Origin: Zygnema circumcarinatum
Taxonomy: Eukaryota > Streptophyta > Zygnematophyceae > Zygnematales > Zygnemataceae
NCBI GenBank assembly: GCA_037447605.1
Contig: CM074815.1
Coordinates: 1,804,525 to 1,868,524 of the forward strand
Direction: 5' to 3'
Length of the DNA stretch: 64,000 bases
Part shown: piece after piece, positions 44,245 through 55,827 of the stretch
How positions within the stretch are numbered: the first letter of the stretch is position 1
How the letters are laid out: each line of letters starts with the position of its first letter
Notes under the pieces: model-generated
Databases searched by the model: none
The model's input: the letters and a program-made list of their open reading frames with translations, nothing else
Told to the model about the DNA's origin: nothing
Translations under genes and position numbers: made by a program

Positions 44245-47200
44245 TCAGTAGGCGGGGCGGAACCTCTGAAGGGTCATTTCAATGTCCCTCAATAATCTGA
44301 GAATGGGCTCCTTCTCTCCCGCCGGCACCGCCAGCCTCTTCACTTCCAAAATGGTCCTGCAACGTGGACATAAGAAACGTGTCAACGGACAGAGGAAAAT
44401 ATGTCTCTCACCTTCATAAAATATGTGCGACTTGTGCCAACCACAAGAAACCTCTACTTTTCCATCCCTGAGAAGCATGCGACGAGTAAAAATCAGACGA
44501 TAGTTTTAGGGCGAGGGGGAGGGACCCTTTCAGCCCTATCAAACAGAGCAGAAAACTATGGATCTACAAAAAATATAATCTGACAGCTGTTTGACAACCG
44601 AAAGAGCCATACATAGAAATCAACAGGTTCAGTTTGTTGTCTCTCATTTAACTTTATTTCAAAGGCACCCACCTCATTCATAAAGATTTTCTCGAATCTG
44701 ATATCTCACCTGCCACATGCTTCTACAATGGAGCGAGCTCGCCGCCTTGAAACGTCGTTTACGTCTCCAACAAAAGAATGGCCACTTCTTGTCCTTACGT
44801 TTTCCGGTAGTGTATTTACACATTCATTCAGCACAATCGCTTCCGATCTCAGCAAGCGGAGTCTGATGGGTCCTCTGTGGCGAGCAAGGAGGCCCTCATA
44901 GGCAGCTTGGATATACTCAGGGTTGTCCTTTGAAGCTGAAAGGAGAGCATAAGGAACAGCTTCAAATTCCACATCGACTCCTCCGTCAGATAGAGCTTTC
45001 TACAAGACCGCATACAAATGTTCCACGTGTCAGATATCATCTCGCAATCGAAATGCCTATTCCACATCGTAGTGCCGTAAATCAACCCTGAACAAAGATG
45101 AAGGCCTCTTTTCCTAATCGAACAGGACAACCTACCCTCTGGGTTGCTAAACAACTGAAAACGATGGTATAGGCAACGTTTCGTCAAGGGTATCTTCAAG
45201 AGGATTATTGTATATGGTCTTATTTTGTGGTCTTTTTATTGGAAGAGATACCTGAGCAGCTTCTTCCAACCACTGCACTGCTTCCGAGGGCAGGATGGGC
45301 TTGCTTCCAGACTCCATTCGCTGAGCAGCACTGCTAACTCGTTTGCATGCCTCTCTGATCCCTCCCTCTTGAAGGGCCTGCTCAATAAACTTTTTCCACA
45401 TTGAAAGAGCCACGGCCTGCCTTGTACTATAATCGTCACTGCTAATTTGCTCGTGTTCTGTGAAATTTAGTATTTCCAAACAGATCTGCACAATGAAGCC
45501 CATATAACCTCTCATTGTCATCAACTAAGAGCTTGGTCAGAACTGCCCTCACCGTAAAGGAACCGTTCTGACCATCCTGATAATTGGAGTAAGAAAACGA
45601 AGTTATTGGGAAATTACGAAAAACAAAGGTTCCTTGAACTCACCTCCCATAACCCGAAAGGCATCGCATATTCATTATAGAGCTTCTGAAGATTGTGCAT
45701 CTCATTCTCCAACTCGTCGAGTTTCTGCCTCGCCAATCCACCATTTGGCCTGATGTGTATTCGAGCAATGAATACAGGATGTTCACAAGCTCGAAGTCAA
45801 ATTGCCGCATTGAAACTTTCCTTTTCATAGGAGACACTTAAGTCTTCAACTTCTAATTGTTTTGCATCTGCCCTCTCAATGCATCAGGTGCCCCCTATTT
45901 GAACTGAATCGATGTTTAGTTCCCTATTTTTTTCCCATCCTGTTGAGGACCAACATGTATCCGCACTTTCAACTACACAAAAAAAAAAAATCTTCAAGCA
46001 TGCTATATAGCAGCCTACAACGAAGCATACACATCACATGCTCAAATAGATCAATATAAAACAAGGAGACTTCTAATCCACCACGAGCTAAAGTCGAGTA
46101 GAGAAAGTGAAAAGTCAGTGGTCCACCTAACACTCAAGTTTTGAAGCTCGTCCCGAATGGCAATCTGGAAATAGAAAACTCTTCGCTTATCAATAAGGAG
46201 CTGGAGAATATCTCCGCTGCTTTCCCCTCCCCTCCGCTTCATCTCCACGCCTTCCTGTACGACCGCGCTGGTGGACTTCCAATCTCTCGCTTGAGAAATC
46301 GCAACATTCAAAAAATTCAGCCTGCAAAAACCACAATGCAACCACACATCATCACTCAACCACACGCAGTAATTTACTTTTCTTTTGGGTCTTTCAAAGG
46401 GTCTGTTTAGGGACCCAAACATCACTTGATGCAGCCATACATTGAGAGTCTTTACTTACCTCTGTTCAAGGCTGATACCACATGGCTGAGTACGACCACC
46501 TTCAGGCTGACTTCTTTCTGCAAGTCGGCAGCCGACATGGGCTGCAAGCAAATGATGCCGGCGGTGTATATAGAAGCTGGAAAGAAGCTCGAGATACTTC
46601 ACTTGCTCTACAGTGATGGCTTGCATGGATGGGTCCTGGTTGGCAGCGATGTTTTTATGCAGCATCAAATGCGAAGGTTAATAAACAAAATAACAAAATG
46701 ATAGAACTTAGAACTTAGATAGAAGGATGATGGTTGCCACTTTGAGCTGCCTTTGCACTTACTTGAGGGGAAGAGACGGTTAAGTTGCCAGCCCGGCGTA
46801 AGAAGCTTTCGAGATCAGCCCCCCCAAGTTCAATGAGTTCTTTCTCCATTCCCAGTTTCACAAGAGTGGCATAAAAGTACTCATGGAAAGCAGAGTCAGG
46901 CCATTGAACGCTCCATTGGATAATATCGTTCATGAGATTGCGACGCTCTTCAGGGTTCAGCGATGCCCCATCTGAGTATCTGCAATTGAATGGCATAAGG
47001 TTCACAGATTCCTTCAATATGAAAGCAGGCAACAACATATCACAAGCAACAGTTCTGCTCATGAATTGACTCCATAGTAACGACGACGGGTACAGGGCAT
47101 CACTCTGCTGAAAGAACATCAAACTCTTCTAGCAATTCAATGGTGAGGATGAACGTATGACTACCCTTTCAGTTGGGAACTTCACCCTCAACTTATCTCC

Positions 47201-50200
47201 CTGGTAACTCAAACATATGAAAAAGCATGCCTTCTCGTTGATGAGCAAGTCGTCAACTTCGCGAATGAATCCATACGTCGGCTCTAATACGGATGGGATA
47301 TAACAAAATTTGACCACTTGCCTTACAAACGCTCCAACAACTCGCTTATTTTAATAACACTATTACTTGAATATGAAGGACAGGAAAACTGCAAGATACC
47401 ATGCTAATAGCCGGCCCTAACTCGTAGTACTACACGTGATGTTCCAAACATGCCAACCACCCAAAAATCTCTCCAGTACGAAATGAAATCGATGACATGT
47501 GGGTCTCAAAATGCTCACAGTGGGGTTGCAAAATGGTGACCGGTCAAAGCTTCATGAGACTGCTGAATTCGCAAAGTCTTGATAGCCTCTATTATCATAT
47601 TGTAGCAGTCCTCACGCTCCTTAGACGCTATTCGCTGTTGCTCTTCACTCCCACGCTCAGTGAGAGCAGCATTGTTTTCGTCAAGGTAGCGAGCCCTCAA
47701 GAGGGGCAACTCCACCACAGCCTTATACTTCCTGCAAAACGTGGTTGCTGTAGAACTTAGCTGTCTGAAACAAGCGCTGATAAAAACATGCGGAGCAATG
47801 AACATGACTACTAAGCAAAGCAATTCTCTACCGTATGGTCCACACAAATCCTTGCATTGACAAGTCGGCAACATCATGTAGCACTGACTTTGCCAATTCC
47901 TTAAGTTGATCCAAAAGCAGTGAGGAGGTCTTACCCAAGACTCGCAAAGCGACTGGAGATGCTCAATATATTTGGGTTTTCCGGCACTTGTTTCAGCAGA
48001 TTGAAAGACTCTTCAATCAAGAGATCACTCTCAAACATGTCGGCTGTTCGTGCTTTCTCCAAACATTGCACCGCACGATAACACAAATACTCTCCTTCAC
48101 TGAAGAATGAGGGGCATTCTTCTTTCAGTCTTGCAGCAATCTCATCCGCCATCTTCCGATCCACATTGTCCTGTGGCCTTTGCATGTACCAAGAAAGCAA
48201 TGTCAGTTACTTCAACAACATGAAATAGAACATTGGATGTAGACGGAAGCGATGGAACACCCGAGACCATTCAAGATCATAAGTATCAAAGTTCCTCACC
48301 TTGAGGAGAGCAGCTATCAGTTTAAATGCCACTTCTCGCCCATCGGCAGAGCACACGACATTTCGGAAGGAAAGATTGCAAAGCTGTGTTTTCGTAGCAT
48401 CGTCCAACCGGCTGACCAGGGAATGGAAAAGATCGTCTCCTAAATTTCGCAGAAGAGAAAGTGCTTCTATAGAAAGTCGCATCACTTTTCGAATAACTTC
48501 AATCCCTCGAACCTGAACGTACACTTCAAATGTTGCAATCATTAACTGCGACTAAAGCCTCAAAAGTCACAGAAGGTGGAACCAACCACATAACTTGACA
48601 AACATTTGCATTAGCAAAAGCAAGCCCATGTTCTTGTAATGGCTGTACGAGGTTACACGATTCATCTACTTCAACACAATATAAGCAAACAAGCATGTAC
48701 TCTTCCCCGTACCCAGTCCTCAAGCTAAGCACAAGTCCTAACCATTTTCAACCTTTGGTCCCACTATATTTAGCCCCTCTTCAAGTTCAGGTCAGCTCTA
48801 ACCTACTCTTGACTCGCAGCTTTTCTTGCCTTTAGAATACGTAATGACACTCCACTCACCTCCTGGGTAATTAGACTGTTCAAGTCTGAGCTTAACTTCG
48901 CCCTCTTATCACTCTGTGCTTGCATTCTTCTGTTGTAAGAGCCACTAAGAAACTCCCCCTGATTGGAGCCCCCTGAAGGTGAATCCCAGCCTCCATTGTC
49001 CCCAATTTCAGACCTATCAGAACTATCCGGCAGCCATGCTCGCGAATAAAGCCCCGTCTGCCGTTCACGTCTCGATCGTAAAAACTGCTCAAGCGACTTC
49101 AGCTTCACCTCAATCATTTGCAGTGCTCGCACAGGCAGCCTGTGAGAAATAAAAGCAAATTAAACATGAGTATTCAATGAGGAGGACAATCACATTCCCT
49201 TGTAGGAGAAATAGCATTATCTGCGCTCTTCATTAAGTGATACTTAACGCTCGCCAGATGCAGGCTTAACGCACAAGCACGTTTTAGCAGAAACACTTGT
49301 GAGCACCAAGCCTCATAACCTTTCACGTATTGCCTCCAAAACAGAGCACTTTCTCCAAACAACATCTAGTTGCCCGTAAAAAAATAAAGCAAGCTAAAAT
49401 GCTAGCCCCGAATGCTAATCCGTACCTTAATCTGACGATTTTTGCACCCGCGTCTTCCAAGATTGCTAGAGGTAGCTCCCAAACAGGTTTCAAGAGCCGA
49501 ACAGCGCAAAGGCAAACACCTTCATACGCTCCGGAAAACTGCAGCCCGACCTCTTGACCTACGAGCTGCCCAACACTAACATTGCTCCGTCCGGCAAAAA
49601 TGGCTTCACTTGCTGCCCCATTCAATGCTCCAACGCCATTGGCTTCCTCGAACTCGGGAAATCCAACCAGCATTGGATTCTCAAAGGCATGAGTTGCATT
49701 GCTCACCAGTCTCGCAGGAACGACCCCCCTCCCGTCATCTCCATAGGACACAATTCCCGCTGCCAACAGCAGACACATGGCCGCTGCTTCTCCTTGGCCA
49801 TAGCGTTCGAAGAACTCTCTGACAGTATCTTCGTTTGACGATTCCAAGAGCTTCTGTAAAATGTCAACAGGCCTGCAAATAGCGATCTCACTGATGCCGC
49901 CTCCAGCGACTGCAAGGATTTTTCTTCGTGGCAGACTATGCTGAGTGGTCAAGACAGGTTTCACCCACAATCGCTTCATCTGTGTTAGCTCACTTTCTAA
50001 GAGTCTGCCTGTCTCTCCTGTAACGATCGGCATGGATACGTTTGTCACCTCAGGCGGAGGCAAGACATCTGACAATGCCAATGCACGGCCCGTCAAATTG
50101 ACAAGACTTAAGGTTTCTCTCAAGCTGTTATAAGTCCTTCCTTGCTCAGTCACATCTCGAGACGCGATCAGCAACTGGGAAGATTGTGGATCCGTTGGTA

Positions 50201-52396
50201 ATAAGTTCGAGATTGCAAGAATGTCAGAAGAATGAAATGCCATCTCAACCTTTACTACCGTGGGTTCAAGTGGACCCCCAGCTGCCACATGTGCCGCTTC
50301 TCTGTTTGGCCGTGGTAGCTCAATTACTTGCCTAAGTGTTGATGGTCTCTTATTTCTCTCTAATGACCCATCCATACCATGGTCCACACTTGGCTCAGTT
50401 GAGAGATAAATCCTCCGGCCATCCGACATTTGAGCGATAAGATGCATATGTTTTGACTCGAAGGTCGAAATGCTGCTAAGGCTGATGATTGAATTGTCGG
50501 AGCCTCTTTGTCTGCCTCGACGTGACTTTCCAGTGACGCCAATGAGTGCAGATTCCAAAACTTTATTTACAGAATCTCCATTTTCCCCCAAATCGTACAC
50601 AACTACTTTGGATGCTTCAGTAAGCGCATACATGATGTGGCGATCTTCATCAATAGTGATGCTTGTGACGGAAACCCCTGCTCCAAAAATAAACGTTCCA
50701 GAAAGAGTCAACCTGCACAGGGTCAATAGCAGCCATTAATCATGTCGAGTTTTTGTACAGAAACAGGAACAAAAAGAAGCATTGCAGAATGCATTTGCAA
50801 AAGTAGAGATTTGAAGTGTTGCAATGATGTCTGACATCGAAATAATTGATGCTGAAACTTTGACCAAGCATACACACGTTTGTATTAGTGCGATCAAGTG
50901 AAGGCCTCGTCAGGGATCGAACAAAGGAGCATGGGTAAGAGTTCATATGTTGTCAAGCCTTAGGTGTATGAGCCCACAATTACATGAGGCCTACAAAACA
51001 ACAACAAAACTGGTTGGAACTTCAACAATCTGTCTTCACCACTACAACTTTGCATCTTCATTTACGTAGGTCAAAAAGAAAAGCCAAATAACACTTTGTT
51101 AGGGCCTTTGGAATACGCAACAGGCTCAATTCGGGCACTTACGATTTGACCAAACTGATAGCGTTTGACGTCAAACGAACTTTGTTGCAACGCTTTCCCC
51201 GAACGGTGCACTTGTTGTACGTAAACTCGTACACATTGCCATCCTTTCCCCCCAAAAAAATGCGGCCATTGTCCGAGCAAGCAACACATGTCATGAGGAT
51301 GCCATCACTGGATACACTAAAGTTCGGAAGTGGTCGAAGCGTGATATCATCGACCGAAGCCTCACCACCCACGCCCTTGCTGACACAGAGTCCCAACAGT
51401 AGAACCTGCATACCTCGAAAAGTCCCGATTTGCGAAGGTCATACTTTTGCCACGTGATAGAACATCCAAGATTGTACAATTTTCGATTCAAAGGTATTGA
51501 AAGGAAGCAGTAAAGGGATACCCACCTCCACTGAGGTTGCAAGTATCACAAGGTGTTTTATGTCGTCAATAAACACTCCAGGAATGGGGGTTGCCAAGCC
51601 GACAGAAAATATTGTCTGCTTTTCTTGCTCATACGATAGGCAGGCCCTATCACTGCAGACATAGACTTAACCGTCTAATCAGAAAACAGGTATTTTCCTG
51701 AATTGTATGAATCAAGGTGGATAATGAGAGCTCAATATTGCGACCGTTTGTTTTCGCAACAGGTATGACGTGTTATTCATGAAACGAAAAAGTGATGCGA
51801 CTGAAATTTCACATACCTTCTATTGAGATTCCAAAGGTATATTCGATTGTTCACGGTGGCCCACGCATGCCTAATTGCCGGGAAGACACCACAGTGGGCA
51901 ACAACTTCCCTTCCACCCTCCTGAGCCTTGGCGTGACTAAAAAGAACATCAGCCGGCAGCGTCTTCATACTTGTAACTTCCAGTACAGGAGGCCACTGCA
52001 AGCACCTCCCAGCCACTATCACTAGAAACTCGGGATGCGACTCAACCAGCAGGGGGAAAGTCGTAATCAAAGGCTCCTTAGCACACCACAAGTGCCGAGC
52101 AGTAAAGGCAGCCGCTGCACAGGCAAAAAAAAAAGCACTCCTGCCTCGCATTCCATCGCCATGCCAGCTCCCCCTCACTGCTCCAAGCCAGACAATGGCT
52201 CACTCACATTGGCAGGCCATTCCCTATAGATATCCTCGTTGGGAGTGACCCTATCCACCAGGTCGCCACCATAGACCATCTCCTCCGCTTTCAGGAAATC
52301 GCTGAGCTGCTGGCCGCCTGCCAGAAGGTCTTCCACCAGCTCCTCATCCTCCAGCACCCTCCCCCGCCGCCTTCCCGGTCCTTCCACCCGGGTCAC
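44245..52396 (-). CDS. NUP155: Nucleoporin Nup155 (scaffold nucleoporin)
   Basis: About 17 minus-strand exons. Firm ones: 52208-52396, 51817-51995, 51526-51652, 51143-51405, 49426-50712, 48860-49139, 48300-48512; further exons at about 47.93-48.20, 47.53-47.73, 46.75-46.98, 46.46-46.63, 46.13-46.33, 45.65-45.74, 45.56-45.58, 45.25-45.48, 44.85-45.00 and 44.25-44.36 kb. Conserved blocks: REWPANWPPVLEV, CGVFPAIRHAWATVNNRIYLW, LRPLPNFSVSSDGILMTCVACSDNGRIFLGGKDGNVYEF, SVTSITIDEDRHIMYAL, the long alpha-solenoid, LLAAHVGCRLAER, LYNEYAMPFGLWE, VRTRSGHSFVGDV, and LRLLRDIEMTLQRFRPAY at the end. Nup155 belongs to the inner-ring scaffold of the nuclear pore. The start codon is uncertain: the frame is open upstream without an ATG, and the ATG at 52481 is out of frame across a GGGGA tract. 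The first in-frame ATG is at 52279. Confidence 0.95.
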
Positions 52397-52403
52397 GCCC
52401 TCC

Positions 52404-52480
52404 CTCCTTCCCCCTTCCCCTCCCCCTCCCCCTCCCCCTCCCCCTCCCCCTCCCCTCCCCCTCCCACTCCCGCTCCCGCC
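52404..52480. repeat. CCCCT / GGGGA simple repeat at the Nup155 5' end
   Basis: A tract of CCCTCC and CCCCT units on the + strand. On the Nup155 strand it follows a well-placed ATG (52481) but puts that ATG out of the Nup155 frame. Confidence 0.85.
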
Positions 52481-52481
52481 A

Positions 52482-52925
52482 TGGCCCTTCGCCTCTGCAC
52501 GAGCACGCGCCTGCTTTCCTTTCCTGCACTTTTTGGGACCTTTGTATACTCAATCTGCAACCAATGGGGGATCGCCACGTCACACATTTGGACACGTGGC
52601 ATTTTCCCCCATTGGAGGGGCGATGAGAGCGTCCTTGCGAGGCTCTGGGCGCAGGGAACAAGAGCTTTGCTCGTACATTTATGTACGGACAAAGTGGCAA
52701 CCGTACTGACGGTAACTTGAGGCACTTACTGGCGGAGCGGAGGGTCGGATATTGAAGAATCGAGATATATCGCGAGATCAGGGATACTATGTAGCGGATG
52801 GAGATTTGCGATATTGGGGATAATATGTAGGGTTGGAGATTGAAGTATCGGGATATATTGCGATACGAGGGAGAAGGACTGCAAGGAGGTGCAGGAGGGG
52901 GAGGGGGAGAGTCGGTGCGCGCGCC
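52482..52925. promoter_or_regulatory. Bidirectional promoter region (Nup155 / mitochondrial L21)
   Basis: Divergent start regions lie about 0.45-0.65 kb apart. It contains GCCACGTCAC and GACACGTGGC G-box-like motifs at about 52573 and 52593, three GTAC motifs between 52673 and 52712, and a pair of ~40-bp imperfect direct repeats (about 52742-52783 and 52832-52872, GATATTGAAG..TCG.GATATAT.GCGA). Confidence 0.55.
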
Positions 52926-54838
52926 ATGGCTGCCCTGCCCCGCCTGACAGGAGGCAGGGCCGCGCTCTGGCCGGCGCTCGCTGCGACTCTTGCAGGGCAA
53001 AGGGAGGGGCTGCTTCACGCATTTGGTAATTCAGGGCCGCAGGCCACGCCTACACGCTCTTGCGGCTTAAGGACGTTATTTGGCGGCTGTACAGGAGGAT
53101 TGGCAGATGCGGTTCTCCGAAGCAAGGGCAGCCGTAGCTGGTGTCGAGGGGCATCGGGGGTCGTAGTTGTGACAGAGGATGTGGAGAAGGAGAGCGAAAG
53201 TGGTCAGAATGTGGAGAAGGGTCTTCAGTCAAATGCAGAGCACATTGGCTACCGCGTGCTTGAGAAGCTAAGCGGAGAGAAAATCGAAATCGAGTCAAAA
53301 AGCACTTTTGCCGTTGTTCAGGTAATTTGACGTTCGTATGGTGTTGTACACAGTGCGGTGTGTGAGTCGAGGCAATTAATTCTGGGGGGTTTAGTGCTTG
53401 GCTGTATCACTCGTTTTTGAGGATACCAATGTAATGTTCATGATAAACTTAAGGTGCAATTTGTACAGAAGCGAGGTTTTTACAAACTGTTTTCACAAAC
53501 ATGTTGTCCCTTCTTTTTAGCTGCTTAGGAACTTGTCAAACAGGCGTCTTCGCTGGTTTTCTCAGTTGCTCAGACGCCCTGCTTCGCTTAAGTGGTAATT
53601 GAATTGTTATTGAGGAGTCACCGCTGTATGTACGCAGGGTGCTTCCACTATCAAGAAGTCTTCTGGCTTTTTTCGAGGATATTTAGTGGAGCGAGTGACC
53701 ATTTCCTAGTGTAGAGAACTAAGAATATGAAATTGGTTCAGTTGGTAATCAAAGCTGTCGTTGGCCTGTTGCAGGTGGGCTCGCATCAGTTCAAGGTCAC
53801 GTCCGGTGATGCTATATACGTGGAGAAGTTAAAGTTTGCAGATGTTAATGAAAAGGTGCGACTCTTAGTCCTACTAATGCAAGCTTCAAAAAAAAAATCT
53901 CGGGGACGAAAGCCATCAATGTCTCTGATACTGGATAGGAAATGCAGAGTAACCGAGGAGTCATGAATTTTTGCCACGTTTCCGCTGAGAGCTTATTCGC
54001 CCTATAAGGAAATAATCAGTCGACACAACGCATTTTTCATGTCATTTGTTGCATAGTTTCTGACACGTGAGAACATTTAGGAAGACACGCAAGATCTGGG
54101 ACATCGAACTATTTTGGCTCCCCGGGGAAGATGATTGAAAATCCTACCTTACTTGCATATTCTAACACTGCAAAAGCCCATACCAGCAGTAGACTGTTCT
54201 AGAATGGCTCACTTTGTTGGAAGTCTTGCGTACTGTGTACTGTGTACAGTTAGCGTTGGAGAAAGTAATGTTGCTGGGTTCAAGGTCGCGGACAATAATT
54301 GGCCGCCCGGTGATTCCTGAAGCTCGAGTTCTGGCGGCAGTGGAAGAGCAGGTAAGTTCCACGATTGCTGTTGTTGTTCAGTTCAGTTCTCCTTCAGTCC
54401 TTCTGACTATTCATAGCATTATGAACAGTGAAGACGTTTGGAATAGATTCCGTCCTCGTTCGTCAGGTGTGCCCACCGAGTGCTTTCCTCACGTCTCAAA
54501 TCTGATGTGGCTCATCATCACAAGAATGTTTTCTTGTTTTTTGGGTTGTCGCAGGAACGTGACGCAAAGGTCATAATCTTTAAGAAAAAAAGACGGAAAA
54601 ATTATCGACGGCATGCAGGCCACCGACAGGTAAGCAGATTCTGGCTCTAATAGCATTTTAGAGAGTTTACAAGGAGGGGATCCCTCGATGCAGTGATTCG
54701 ACGGGTTCAGCAGAGGCCGGTACTGATGGACCTCAAATTTTCTTGCAGGAATTGACTCGCTTGCGGATATTGGACATTTTGGGCATTGAAGAAGACGAGG
54801 ATGCAGACACGAAGCCGGACATGGCTGCAGCCGTGTGA
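52926..54838 (+). CDS. Mitochondrial 50S ribosomal protein L21
   Basis: Five phase-0 exons: 52926-53321, 53775-53855, 54250-54351, 54555-54629, 54749-54838; 247 residues. The N-terminal ~90 residues are Arg/Ala/Gly/Ser-rich without early acidic residues (MAALPRLTGGRAALWPAL...), an organelle-targeting peptide. The bL21 domain follows: FAVVQVGSHQFKVTSGDAIYVEKL, VMLLGSRSRTIIGRPVIPEARVLAAVEEQ, AKVIIFKKKRRKNYRRHAGHRQ, and LTRLRILDILGI. The KKKRRKNYRR.GHRQ tail that contacts rRNA is intact. The phrase TIIGRPVIPEA..AAVEEQ and the C-terminal form fit the mitochondrial copy better than the plastid one; plastid targeting is not fully excluded. Confidence 0.95.
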
Positions 54839-55827
54839 TGCATGTGATAATTTGAAAGTGATACGGGCACCGGAGCAACTGCAGCAGCGCGAATCTGTCC
54901 CTTTCTCGGGATCTTCCCTATAGGCTCGGTTGGTTTCTGTCCCTACGATTATTTTTGTTTTAGGGTTTCTTATCGGTTCAACCCTGCTTAGGACACCTGC
55001 TATTTCTTCGCCTTTAGGTTCAACGTCGGCAATGTAGATTATAGACAAGGCGACACGAGAGAGAGAGAGCGAGAGCGGGGGAAAGAGAGAGATAGAGAAA
55101 GGGAGAGAGAGAGAGAAAGAAAGCAAGAGAGAAAAAGAGAGAGAAAGAAAGCAAGAGAGAGGGAGAAAGAAAGCAAAAGAGAGAGAGAAAGAAAGCAAGA
55201 GAGAGGGAGGGAGAGAGAAAGAGAAAAAAAGCGAGAGAAATACGTTCTTTCTGTACAGTTAACAGAGAAATGCAACGCCGGTTTCTATTCTTCTCTTGTA
55301 CGCTCAAGTATTAGCTGACAGTGGACTCCAACAATTAAATCTTGTTGGAGTCGTTGAAATTTGGGAAGGAAAAGCAAAAAAACGAAAACAAAAGATTCAA
55401 TGGAAATGTTCTAAACAATAGGTGTAGTCAACTTACATTGATCAAGCGAGTCGTGAGTCACTACATATGAAAGAAATTATGACAGGAAAGTCGAATGACA
55501 TACTATGCGCCTGCAAAAATGTACATACAGAAGTGACCGATACACAACCCTAAAAGTCCATTCCTTCATATCTAGCAACTCAGCTATCCTGACTTAACGA
55601 TCGCTCCTGAATCCAAACCGGGACAGAAAAATCCTACAGAATGTACACTCCTGCTACCCCTCTCCTGCAATTGGTCGATCGACCGAACGATGGACTGTTG
55701 CAAGGCCTTTCCAACAATATGAGTGATGCAAACTGTCCTAAATACATGAGAATTGGTGCAATACATGAACACATGATGAGCATGATTTACAGGCTGAGGT
55801 TCAGGGTACACATGGACGCCCTATACA
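54839..55827. other. Convergent intergenic region with purine tract
   Basis: 3' flanks of L21 (+) and DCAF12 (-). Apart from the GA-rich tract listed separately, only short frames without signatures occur. Confidence 0.55.
55055..55240. repeat. GA-rich polypurine tract
   Basis: About 185 bp almost purely purine (GAGAGA, AAAGAAAGCAAGAGAG units repeated about five times). Minus-strand frames through it give meaningless Ser/Leu/Phe-rich peptides. Confidence 0.9.

Noticed and set aside
54707..55307. 163-codon minus frame rich in Phe/Leu/Ser
   Set aside because: Mostly the complement of the GA tract and antisense to the last L21 exon; no plausible membrane protein pattern.
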